From: Pseudomonas asturiensis
GTDB taxonomy: Bacteria; Pseudomonadota; Gammaproteobacteria; Pseudomonadales; Pseudomonadaceae
Assembly: GCF_900143095.1 (NCBI RefSeq)
Contig: NZ_FRDA01000006.1
Span: 211,150-275,149, forward strand
Direction of reading: 5' to 3'
DNA: 64,000 nucleotides
Both the position numbers and the translations under genes were made by a program. Positions 45,528-55,009 of this stretch are shown in pieces; the stretch's first letter is position 1, and each line of letters starts with the position of its first letter. The notes under the pieces were generated by a model. It did no database searches. It saw only the letters and a program-made list of their open reading frames with translations, and was not told the DNA's origin.

Positions 45528-46753
45528 TGAAACGCGTAGTGGTCACCGGCATGTCCGGCATTACCTCGATCGGCAGCGACTGGGCCAGCGTCGAGGCGAA
45601 CTTTAGCGCCAACCGTAGTGGTATCCGGCGCATGGACGAGTGGAACCGGTTCACTGAGCTGAACACCCGACTGGCCGGCCCCATCGACGACTACGCCGTG
45701 CCCGCGCACTGGACGCGCAAGCAACAGCGCAGCATGGGCCGTGTGTCGCGGTTTGCCGTGGGCGCTTCGGAGCAGGCATTGATCGATGCCGGGTTGCTCA
45801 ATGACCCGATCATTCGCGACGGCCGCATGGGCACCGCCTGCGGTTCGTCCACCGGCAGCACCGACGAGATCAAGGCGTTTGGCGCCATGCTGATCAATTC
45901 GGTGGCAGTCGGCCTGAATGCCAACTCCTACGTGCGAATGATGCCGCACACCACCGCTGCCAATATCAGCATCTTCTTCGGTCTGACCGGGCGTCTGATC
46001 CCGACGTCCAGTGCCTGCACCAGCGGCAGCCAGGGCATCGGCTACGCCTACGAGGCGATCAAGTTCGGTCGCCTGCCGCTGATGCTGGCCGGAGGCGCGG
46101 AAGAACTGTGCCCTACCGAAGCGATGGTGTTCGACGCGCTGTATGCCACCAGCCTGAAAAACGACGCACCCCATACGACGCCACGTCCTTACGACACCGG
46201 GCGCGACGGGCTGGTGATCGGCGAAGGCGGCGGCATGCTGGTGCTGGAAGAGCTTGAACACGCCAAAGCCCGGGGCGCGCATATCTATGCCGAGATCGTG
46301 GGTTTTGGCAGCAACGCTGACGGCGCTCACAGCACGCGGCCGGAACAGATCACCATGCGCCGCGCCATGGAGCTGGCGCTGGAAGACGCCAGCCTGCCGC
46401 CTGAAGCCATTGGCTACGTGAACGGCCACGGCACGGCCACCGAACAGGGTGACATCGCCGAAACCCTGGCCACAAGCAGCCTGTTCGGCTCGCGCATGCC
46501 ACTCAGCTCGCAGAAAAGCTTTCTGGGCCATACCCTGGGTGCGTGTGGTGCGCTGGAATCGTGGTTCAGCATCGAGATGCTCAACAGCGATCGCTACATC
46601 CATACCCTGAACCTCGACAACATCGACCCTGAGTGTGGCGATCTGGACTACATCGTTGGCGAACCACGGCGAATGAGCAACGAATACGTGATGAACAACA
46701 ACTTTGCCTTCGGTGGCGTCAACACCTCGTTGATCTTCAAGCGCTGGGCTTGA
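45527..46753 (+). CDS. Second beta-ketoacyl-ACP synthase of the polyene cluster (ApeR-like)
   Basis: This 408-residue FabF-like condensing enzyme has the cysteine in PTSSACTSGSQG (about 163-174), histidine in NGHGTATEQGD and in FLGHTLGACGALE. All catalytic residues are present. It may start or finish chain extension beside the other ketosynthase. ATG at 45527 shares one base with the reductase stop (TGATG); GTG and TTG just upstream are unlikely. It is the last gene of the cluster; no U-tract terminator follows, only a REP pair. Confidence 0.92.
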   Translation: MKRVVVTGMSGITSIGSDWASVEANFSANRSGIRRMDEWNRFTELNTRLAGPIDDYAVPAHWTRKQQRSMGRVSRFAVGASEQALIDAGLLNDPIIRDGRMGTACGSSTGSTDEIKAFGAMLINSVAVGLNANSYVRMMPHTTAANISIFFGLTGRLIPTSSACTSGSQGIGYAYEAIKFGRLPLMLAGGAEELCPTEAMVFDALYATSLKNDAPHTTPRPYDTGRDGLVIGEGGGMLVLEELEHAKARGAHIYAEIVGFGSNADGAHSTRPEQITMRRAMELALEDASLPPEAIGYVNGHGTATEQGDIAETLATSSLFGSRMPLSSQKSFLGHTLGACGALESWFSIEMLNSDRYIHTLNLDNIDPECGDLDYIVGEPRRMSNEYVMNNNFAFGGVNTSLIFKRWA

Positions 46754-46822
46754 TGGTCCCTGCCGCGCGGGGTGCTCGGCGTTGTGCATACTTACGACGG
46801 CAGGCGTGAGCCTGCTGCGGGC

Positions 46823-46910
46823 GGCGTTCCGTTTGTCCGCGAAAAGGCGAGTACATCCGACAAATATTCAGCGACTGAAGCACAGTATTCGCGGACAAGT
46901 CCGCTCCCAC
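46823..46910. repeat. REP pair downstream of the polyene cluster
   Basis: A worn left arm (GTTTGTCCGCGAA, 46830-46842) faces an intact right arm (TTCGCGGACAAGTCCGCTCC, 46888-46910). It separates the cluster from the convergent LysR gene. Confidence 0.7.
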
Positions 46911-47011
46911 GATATCCGGTGTTTGCTGCACGACAGCGCTACATCGAAGACGCAGTGAGGCCTCCCACAACACTGAGCGCGTTGCGGGACGTGTGTATCA
47001 CGCTCAGTGCC

Positions 47012-47920
47012 TTACGTGATCACTGCCCCAGCATCCTGGCCCTTGGTCGCCAGCTCGAAAAACGCCTTGGCCATCGCTGACTGTTCGTCCTTGCGCTTGA
47101 CCAGCCAGACCGGGCTGGTTGCGCCGGGGTCGAGCAGGTTGCGATAAACTACGCCATCGATGCGCATCCGGCGGTACGGGGCAGGCAATACGGTAACGCC
47201 AAGTCCCGCCGCCACCAGGCCAATCATGGTCATGGGTTCGCCCGCTTCCTGGGCAATCAACGGATTGAAGCCTGCGGCGCGCGCCAGACTCAGGATCTGG
47301 CCATAGATCCCGCTGCCGTAGGTGCGTGGAAAAAACACGAAGGGCTCGGCCGCCAGCGCTGACATAAAGATGCCGTCTTCACTGCCCGCCGCAAGCGGGT
47401 GGTCGGCGCGCATGATTGCGACCAGAGGCTCGTTCAACAGCTCGAACACGTCCAGGGCATCGGGCAGCTCCAGTGGTCGCATGATGCCGACCTGAATGGT
47501 CTTGTCCTCAAGGCCTGTAGCGACCTGCTGGCTGGTCATCTCCGTCAGGTTCAGATGCACCTGCGGGTAAGCCTGGCGGAACGCGAAAATCGCCTCGGGT
47601 ATGTTCGATGTCAGGGGTGCCGAGGACGTAAATCCGATCTTCAGCTCGCCCAGTTGCCCCAACTGCGCACGCCTTGCGACATCAGCAGCCTTGTCGACCT
47701 GCGTCAGCACCAGTCGCGCCTCGTCGAGAAACAGCCGCCCTGACTCACTCAACTCCACACGCCGATTGGTGCGGTCGAACAGACGCGTGCCCAGCTCCTG
47801 TTCCAGGGCCTGGATCTGCTGGCTCAGAGGTGGCTGGGAAATGCCCAGCACCTGAGCGGCTCGCCCGAAATGCAGCTCTTCGGCAACAGCAATGAAGTAA
47901 CGCAGGTGACGCAGTTCCAT
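47012..47920 (-). CDS. LysR-family transcriptional regulator
   Basis: This 302-residue protein has a typical N-terminal helix-turn-helix (FIAVAEELHFGRAAQVLGISQPPLSQQIQALE... about 10-40) and a LysR substrate domain (from about 90). It is divergently transcribed from an MFS transporter gene 116 bases away, so it probably controls that gene. HFGRAAQ...PPLSQQI resembles the CatR/BenM-like branch. The effector is not evident. Confidence 0.88.
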   Translation of the reverse strand: MELRHLRYFIAVAEELHFGRAAQVLGISQPPLSQQIQALEQELGTRLFDRTNRRVELSESGRLFLDEARLVLTQVDKAADVARRAQLGQLGELKIGFTSSAPLTSNIPEAIFAFRQAYPQVHLNLTEMTSQQVATGLEDKTIQVGIMRPLELPDALDVFELLNEPLVAIMRADHPLAAGSEDGIFMSALAAEPFVFFPRTYGSGIYGQILSLARAAGFNPLIAQEAGEPMTMIGLVAAGLGVTVLPAPYRRMRIDGVVYRNLLDPGATSPVWLVKRKDEQSAMAKAFFELATKGQDAGAVIT

Positions 47921-47945
47921 ACGGCCTCGATCAAGTCGTTTTACC

Positions 47946-47971
47946 TATCAAACAGGTCGAACAATATATTG
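47946..47971. promoter_or_regulatory. Candidate LysR operator in the divergent LysR/MFS region
   Basis: ACCT-ATCAAAC-AGGT (about 47943-47957) and the perfect palindrome CAATATATTG (47962-47971) lie between the two divergent start codons. Spacing resembles LysR recognition and activation half sites, but this is by eye only. Confidence 0.35.
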
Positions 47972-48036
47972 GATTGAATCATTAGCCAGCTATATGATTT
48001 TTCCATGCCTGCCCGAACCGTGCTCTGAGGTTTACC

Positions 48037-49305
48037 GTGAACCCTGTCACCGCGCCATCTCCTGTTCCGTCAAACACCCTGCTCAGCGAAGCGTCTGTCG
48101 CGCTGGAAGACAGTTACATCGAGAAAAACACGCCGTTGTTCAAACGCACGGCACTGGCCTTGTTCGCGGGTGGTTTTTCGACCTTTACGCTCCTGTATTG
48201 CGTACAGCCGATGATGCCGATGCTCTCGCAGGAGTTTTCCATCACGGCAGCCCAGAGCAGCCTGATCCTCTCGGTCGCCACCGCAATGCTCGCCATCGGC
48301 CTGCTGATCACCGGGCCGATCTCCGACCGGCTGGGACGCAAGTCGGTCATGGTCATGGCGCTGTTCTGCGCCTCGCTGTTCACCATCGCCAGCGCGTTGA
48401 TGCCGAGCTGGGAAGGCGTGCTCATCACCCGGGCGCTGGTCGGGCTGTCGCTCAGCGGCCTTGCGGCCGTGGCCATGACCTACCTCAGCGAAGAAATACA
48501 CCCCACGCACCTCGGACTGGCAATGGGGCTGTATATCGGGGGCAGCGCCGTCGGCGGCATGAGCGGCCGATTGATCGTCGGGGTGATGATCGATTACGTG
48601 AGCTGGCACGCCGCGATGCTGGTGGTCGGAGGCCTGGCCCTGATTGCAGCGGCGGTGTTCTGGAGAATCCTCCCGGAGTCCCGCCACTTTCGCGCCCGCT
48701 CATTACACCCTCGCAGCCTGCTGGACGGCTTTGTCGTGCAGTTTCGCGACAAGGGCCTGCCGTTGCTGTTTCTGGTCGGTTTCCTGCTGATGGGCGCGTT
48801 CGTCACCCTGTTCAACTACATCGCCTACCGGCTGCTGAGCGAACCTTACAACCTGAGCCAGGCGGTCGTGGGTGTGTTCTCCGTGGTGTACCTGTCGGGC
48901 ATCTACAGCTCGGCAAAGATCGGCTCACTGGCGGATCGACTGAGTCGCCGCCGCGTGCTGTGGGCCGTAATCGTCATGATGCTGTTCGGCCTGAGCCTGA
49001 CCCTGTTCACGCCATTGCCGGTCGTCATCGCAGGCGTACTGATCTTCACCTTCGGCTTCTTCGGCGCGCATTCGGTGGCCAGCAGCTGGGTGGGCCGCAG
49101 AGCGACCGTCGCCCGAGGCCAGGCGACGTCACTGTACCTGTTCTGCTATTACGCAGGCTCCAGCGTGGCAGGCACCGGCGGCGGGGTTTTCTGGCATTAC
49201 GCCGGCTGGAACGGCATCGGCATGTTCATTGCCGTGTTGCTGCTGATGGCACTGGGTGTGGCGTTGCGGCTGGCGAAATTGCAGCCATTGGCGGGAAAAG
49301 GCTGA
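48037..49305 (+). CDS. Major facilitator superfamily transporter
   Basis: This 422-residue protein has about twelve membrane helices after a 45-residue hydrophilic N-terminus. GPISDRLGRKSVMV between helices 2 and 3 is the MFS motif A, and GSLADRLSRRRVL is its repeat in the second half. It resembles YnfM-type drug:proton antiporters. GTG at 48037 with CTGAGG upstream is the most likely start. The divergent LysR gene likely regulates it. The substrate is unknown. Confidence 0.88.
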   Translation: MNPVTAPSPVPSNTLLSEASVALEDSYIEKNTPLFKRTALALFAGGFSTFTLLYCVQPMMPMLSQEFSITAAQSSLILSVATAMLAIGLLITGPISDRLGRKSVMVMALFCASLFTIASALMPSWEGVLITRALVGLSLSGLAAVAMTYLSEEIHPTHLGLAMGLYIGGSAVGGMSGRLIVGVMIDYVSWHAAMLVVGGLALIAAAVFWRILPESRHFRARSLHPRSLLDGFVVQFRDKGLPLLFLVGFLLMGAFVTLFNYIAYRLLSEPYNLSQAVVGVFSVVYLSGIYSSAKIGSLADRLSRRRVLWAVIVMMLFGLSLTLFTPLPVVIAGVLIFTFGFFGAHSVASSWVGRRATVARGQATSLYLFCYYAGSSVAGTGGGVFWHYAGWNGIGMFIAVLLLMALGVALRLAKLQPLAGKG

Positions 49306-49313
49306 CGGATCAT

Positions 49314-49343
49314 GATCGTGCCCACGCTGGCGTGAGCACGATC
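49314..49343. terminator. Hairpin between convergent MFS and hemE genes
   Basis: GATCGTGC/GCACGATC plus an inner CACG/CGTG make a 12-pair stem with a single internal mismatch. There is no U-tract, but the position between convergent stops supports a termination or RNA-protecting role. Confidence 0.5.
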
Positions 49344-49356
49344 AACGCACGTCAAC

Positions 49357-50424
49357 TCAGTTCTGGTGATACCGGGCGGACAACTCATGCACCGCTTCGA
49401 TGAAGGCACCCGCGTTTGCCGGGTCGACTTCGGGGGTGATGCCGTGGCCGAGGTTGAATACGTGGCCTGTGCCGCTGCCGTAGCTGGCGAGGATACGCGC
49501 CACTTCCTGACGAATGGCTTCGGGGCGCGCGTAGAGCACGGTCGGGTCCATGTTGCCCTGCAGTGACACCTTGCTGCCGACGCGCCGACGCGCTTCACCG
49601 ATGTCGCAGGTCCAGTCCAGACCCAGTGCATCCGCACCGGCGTCGGCGATGCTTTCCAGCCACAGTCCGCCGCCCTTGGTGAACAGAATCACTGGGACCT
49701 TGCGGCCGTCATGTTCGCGAATCAGACCGTTGACGATCTTGCGCATGTAAGCCAGAGAAAACTCCTGATACGCCGCCGAAGACAGGCTGCCGCCCCAACT
49801 GTCGAAGATCTGCACCGCCTGCGCACCGGCCAGAATCTGGCCGTTGAGGTAGCTGGTCACCGACTGCGCGAGCTTGTCCAGCAACAGGTGCATGGCTTGC
49901 GGGTTGTCGTACAGCATGGCCTTGGACTTGCGGAAGTCCTTGGATGAGCCGCCTTCGACCATGTAGGTCGCCAGCGTCCACGGGCTGCCGGCAAAACCGA
50001 TCAGCGGCACACGGCCATTGAGTTCGCGGCGAATCGTGCTGACCGCGTCCATCACATAACCCAGATCCTTCTGCGCATCAGGAACCGGCAAGGCTTCGAT
50101 GTCGGCCAGGGTGCTGACGGTTTTCTTGAAACGCGGACCTTCGCCGGTCTCGAAATACAGGCCCAGGCCCATGGCATCCGGGATGGTCAGGATGTCGGAG
50201 AACAGAATGGCCGCATCGAGTGGATAGCGGTCCAGCGGCTGCATCGTGACTTCACAGGCGAACTGCGGGTTCTTGCACAGGCTCATGAAGTCACCGGCGC
50301 TGGCGCGGCTGGCACGGTACTCCGGCAGATAGCGACCCGCCTGACGCATCATCCAGACAGGGGTGACGTCTACGGGTTGCTTGAGCAAGGCGCGCAGGAA
50401 ACGGTCGTTCTTCAGGGCAGTCAT
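49357..50424 (-). CDS. hemE: Uroporphyrinogen decarboxylase
   Basis: This 355-residue cytosolic TIM-barrel enzyme converts uroporphyrinogen III to coproporphyrinogen III in heme synthesis. [14 protein letters not shown] (substrate-binding arginines, about 23-36), [15 protein letters not shown] with the catalytic aspartate, and [16 protein letters not shown] are signature segments; [13 protein letters not shown] lies near the end. Length matches other Pseudomonas HemE. It is monocistronic. Confidence 0.97.
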   Translation of the reverse strand: MTALKNDRFLRALLKQPVDVTPVWMMRQAGRYLPEYRASRASAGDFMSLCKNPQFACEVTMQPLDRYPLDAAILFSDILTIPDAMGLGLYFETGEGPRFKKTVSTLADIEALPVPDAQKDLGYVMDAVSTIRRELNGRVPLIGFAGSPWTLATYMVEGGSSKDFRKSKAMLYDNPQAMHLLLDKLAQSVTSYLNGQILAGAQAVQIFDSWGGSLSSAAYQEFSLAYMRKIVNGLIREHDGRKVPVILFTKGGGLWLESIADAGADALGLDWTCDIGEARRRVGSKVSLQGNMDPTVLYARPEAIRQEVARILASYGSGTGHVFNLGHGITPEVDPANAGAFIEAVHELSARYHQN

Positions 50425-50471
50425 GTCGGCATCCGCTATAAAAGTGCGGGCATTTTCTCAGAGCGCGAAGC

Positions 50472-50499
50472 AAAAGGCACGGCAAGAGCCGTGCCTTTT
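50472..50499 (-). terminator. Rho-independent terminator of the amidase gene
   Basis: GGCACGGC-AAGA-GCCGTGCC forms an 8-pair stem with AAAA on the left and TTTT on the right. It lies 25 bases past the amidase stop and upstream of hemE. Confidence 0.85.
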
Positions 50500-50523
50500 A
50501 TCTATCGGGTCGATTTGCCGCAG

Positions 50524-52050
50524 TTAACGCACCAGCGAGTTTGAAATAAGCGCCTGCTCCAGCGCGTAAGCAAAGCTCAGCAATCGCGCCTCCGCCCACG
50601 GGGCTCCCAGAAAGTACAAACCTGTGGGAAGCCCTTGCGAACCTGAACCCACCGGTATTGATACACCCGGGTAACCCGCGACAGCGCCCACGTGCCCGAG
50701 GGAACTGCTCGACCAGTCAATGAGCGCATCCAGCATGTACTTATGCAGCAATTCATCGATCAACGCTCGGTGGTAACCCTGGGTTTCCTCCACCGCAGTG
50801 ATGTACTTGCCTTGCGAAAGCGTCAGTGAAGAGGCTTCGATCAGATTCTTTTGATCATGGTTTTCGTGACCTGGCGTTTTGATGTTGAACGCCACGATGT
50901 CCTCAAGCGTTTTAACGGGCTGCCCGGACCGGGTCTGTAGATAAGCCTCAAGCTCGCGCCTGAAGTCCAGTTGCAGCAGGAACCACTCCAAATGCCTTCT
51001 GGTTGGCGGAACCTTGACCGCAACCAGCGTCGCACCGGATGACCTCAGGACCCGCTTCATATTTATGAAGGCAGGATCGTCGTCCATGTAGCTGCCATCG
51101 GACTTCGTCACCGGATAACCCAGACGCGCACCTTGCAACGCATCCGGCCGCAGATGACCGAGATAATCCACAGGATCTTCCGGCACCCGATAAGTCGCCT
51201 TGTCACGGGCATCTGTTCCGCTCATGGCATTGAGCATGATGGCCGCATCGGTGACTGTTCGCGCAATAGGCCCGGGCGTGTCCTGGCGGCTGGAAATCGG
51301 AATGATACCCGAGCGACTGAGCAAACCGAGGGTGGGACGAACTCCCACGACCCCGTTCATGCTCGACGGGCAGATAATCGATCCGTTGGTTTCCGTACCG
51401 ACTGAAACAGGCGCGAACCCCGCAGCGACCCCGACTGCCGACCCGGAACTCGATCCGCAAGGATCTGCCTTCGGGTTATGAGGGTTGCGCGTCTGTCCGC
51501 CACGACCACTCCAGCCGTTTGGAACATTGTTCCCACGGAAATTGGACCATTCGCTCATATTGGCCTTGGCCAGAATGACCGCACCGGCCTCACGCAACCG
51601 CTGCACGACAAATGCGTCGCTGGATGCGGGCGGACCTGCAAGCGCGAGCGAGCCTGCAGTGGTCTGCATCTTGTCCGCCGTATCCAGGTTGTCCTTGATC
51701 AATACCGGAATGCCGTGCAGCGGCCCGCGTACCTGCCCTGCCGCACGCTCCTCATCGAGCGTCGTTGCAATGTCCAGCGCATCGGGGTTGATTTCAATCA
51801 CCGCGTTCAGTTGCGGACCTTTGTGATTGAGCGCATCGATGCGTTGCAGCATATGCGTCACCAGGGCCACTGAAGTCAGGTCGCCCGCGGTCATTCGCTG
51901 TTGGAGCTGGGCAGTGGACTCAAAGTACACCGCCTTGTTTTCAATGACTGCGCCGAAGACAGGCCCGTCGAAGTCGGCTTTTACCGCGTCTGCAGCAACT
52001 GCCCCTGACGAGCCCAGGAGAGAAAGTATTACGAGTAGCTTTATGTTCAT
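50524..52050 (-). CDS. Exported amidase-signature family hydrolase
   Basis: This 508-residue protein has a signal peptide (NIKLLVILSLLGSSGAVAADA, about 1-21) and an amidase-signature domain. The Ser-Ser-Lys machinery is visible: K119 in VLIKDNLDT, the GSSSGS loop at 199-204, and the probable nucleophile S224 in GTETNGSIICPSS. Most family members are cytosolic, so export suggests action on periplasmic or external amides. The neighbour is an exported protease encoded in the same direction. The substrate is unknown. Confidence 0.87.
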   Translation of the reverse strand: MNIKLLVILSLLGSSGAVAADAVKADFDGPVFGAVIENKAVYFESTAQLQQRMTAGDLTSVALVTHMLQRIDALNHKGPQLNAVIEINPDALDIATTLDEERAAGQVRGPLHGIPVLIKDNLDTADKMQTTAGSLALAGPPASSDAFVVQRLREAGAVILAKANMSEWSNFRGNNVPNGWSGRGGQTRNPHNPKADPCGSSSGSAVGVAAGFAPVSVGTETNGSIICPSSMNGVVGVRPTLGLLSRSGIIPISSRQDTPGPIARTVTDAAIMLNAMSGTDARDKATYRVPEDPVDYLGHLRPDALQGARLGYPVTKSDGSYMDDDPAFINMKRVLRSSGATLVAVKVPPTRRHLEWFLLQLDFRRELEAYLQTRSGQPVKTLEDIVAFNIKTPGHENHDQKNLIEASSLTLSQGKYITAVEETQGYHRALIDELLHKYMLDALIDWSSSSLGHVGAVAGYPGVSIPVGSGSQGLPTGLYFLGAPWAEARLLSFAYALEQALISNSLVR

Positions 52051-52217
52051 CGACTGCCTTCCTTGGCCAATACGCTCGGTGCTGAGCGAACGCCAGACAT
52101 TCTAGGAAAGGGCTTGTCGATCTGATATCAGCGAAATAGCCAGTCGGCGTGGGAACATTGAGCGTTACAGGTAAGCAAAACGTCGATATTCCCGCACCTG
52201 ACGACAATCACGAGTGG

Positions 52218-52982
52218 CTACTTATCAGCCTTGACGATCGTGTTTATCCAGTCGATGAAATAAGACACGCGCGTGTATTGACCGGCACCGTCAATCAAGG
52301 TGCGACTGACGAGACCCACCTCTACGTAATCATCACCCATCTTGTACAACAGCGGTCCGCCAGAATCGCCCCCGGCCTGGTTGTAGCCCGCGCAAATGTT
52401 GTAAGCGGGATTGAAATCGGTGTCCGGAAAACCGGGGCGTGTGTTGCCGCATAGCCTGTCTTCCAGCACCGCACCCTGACCGTGGTACAGAACATCGGAT
52501 TTGACGCCCTCATCGGTACGGCCAAATCCAATGAGGGTCAACGGCGTGCCTGCAGGCAGCGGGACAGGAGACCCGCCACTGTCCAGCGTCATGAAATGGG
52601 TGCTGCGCGCAGGGTGATCCAGCTTGATCAGCGCAATGTCACTCTGCCCGCGATAATTCAAACCAGCATGAAGGAAGACGGTGCCGATCAAAATCCGCTC
52701 GTTTTCGATGAGCGTTGGCCGATATTGCTCAAGACCTACGCTGACCGAGTGAGCCCCGGTTTCTGCCAGGCAATGTGCAGCCGTCAGCACCCATTGCGGC
52801 GCGATCAGCGTCCCACCGCAGATGTGAGACCCATCTGCTCTGACCACCGCCACATAAAACGGATACTCCCCTCTGGGCGCGGGCTCCCCGCCGATGATTT
52901 TTCCGACATCGTGATCAGAATGGTTTGCCGTACAACCGCCGAGTACGACGATCAGGCAAATAAACGCCAATAGTTTGTTCAT
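52218..52982 (-). CDS. Trypsin-like serine protease lipoprotein
   Basis: This 254-residue chymotrypsin-fold (S1) protease has the triad H70 (LTAAHC), D115 (SDIALIKLD) and S207 (GGDSGGP). Residues 1-17 form a lipoprotein signal with lipobox LGGC. K28-IIGG at 29-32 resembles a zymogen activation site, so mature enzyme could arise by cleavage there. Start at 52982 follows AGGGAGTTGATC. Trypsin-type proteases are uncommon in Pseudomonas; it may have been acquired. Targets are unknown. Confidence 0.88.
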   Translation of the reverse strand: MNKLLAFICLIVVLGGCTANHSDHDVGKIIGGEPAPRGEYPFYVAVVRADGSHICGGTLIAPQWVLTAAHCLAETGAHSVSVGLEQYRPTLIENERILIGTVFLHAGLNYRGQSDIALIKLDHPARSTHFMTLDSGGSPVPLPAGTPLTLIGFGRTDEGVKSDVLYHGQGAVLEDRLCGNTRPGFPDTDFNPAYNICAGYNQAGGDSGGPLLYKMGDDYVEVGLVSRTLIDGAGQYTRVSYFIDWINTIVKADK

Positions 52983-53221
52983 GATCAACTCCCTGATCGT
53001 GACTGAATCCCTGTGACAACGCGCCTGCGATCCTGCAATGCACGTCGACATTTTGGTCGGCAGCGAGTCATGACTCGACTGAACCGATTTTCAGTTAAGC
53101 GGAATGAGTCCGGGACGGAAACTGTCAGAACTGCCAGTAGAGGTGGGGAAAAGGCCTGAAGCGTAGAAACGGTGCCCATCGAACGCACGCTGACGCACTG
53201 GATAGGGAGTCCTACGGGATT

Positions 53222-53246
53222 GTGGGAGGCGGCTTGCCGGCGATGA
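53222..53246. repeat. Single REP arm, GGCGGCTTGCC-core type
   Basis: The arm starts GTGGGAGGCGGCTTGCCGGC, identical over 20 bases to the left arm at 11501. No facing arm is seen within 100 bases. Confidence 0.75.
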
Positions 53247-53359
53247 AGCTTGCACGGTTTATCAGAAGAATCGCCGTCATCATTTATCGTCGAATTGCAG
53301 CCCAGACCAAGGCCTGACGAAAAAGATAGCGTTCCTTCAATCGGTTACGGGTTGTCTGG

Positions 53360-53444
53360 CAGGAGTGAGCTTGCTCGCGAAGAAGCCTGTTCATCCGCTA
53401 CATGCGGCGGTTTGAACAGGGCTTTCGCGAGCAGGCTTCCACGG
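53360..53444. repeat. REP pair, GTGAGCTTGCTC-core type, downstream of gltD
   Basis: CAGGAGTGAGCTTGCTCGCG (53360-53382) faces CGCGAGCAGGCTTCC (53422-53444, one core change). The loop contains a second small repeat around CCTGTTCA/TGAACAGG. Confidence 0.75.
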
Positions 53445-53469
53445 ACAGGTGTTCGCTGCGTGACAGCAA

Positions 53470-54891
<1,422 letters not shown>

Positions 54892-54908
54892 CTAGAACCT
54901 CTACACGA

Positions 54909-54935
54909 CAGCTTCAGGCCATGGCCCTGAAGCTG
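54909..54935 (-). other. Hairpin between gltB and gltD
   Basis: CAGCTTCAGG and CCTGAAGCTG form a perfect 10-pair stem with a 7-base loop inside the gltB-gltD gap, 21 bases before the gltD ATG. It may tune the ratio of the two subunits by mRNA processing or stability. Confidence 0.5.
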
Positions 54936-55009
54936 CAGGAAATCATGTTCGCAGGCATTCGCGCACTGCTGTGGTCGTGCGGCGTGGAACACGCCGCGTG
55001 CAGTTGCGC

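Larger units (their letters stand above)
52983..53469. other. Intergenic region between gltD and the protease gene
   Basis: No gene is supported. It holds the protease gene promoter, a single GGCGGCTTGCC-core REP arm (53222-53246) and a REP pair (53360-53444) next to the gltD end. Confidence 0.65.
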
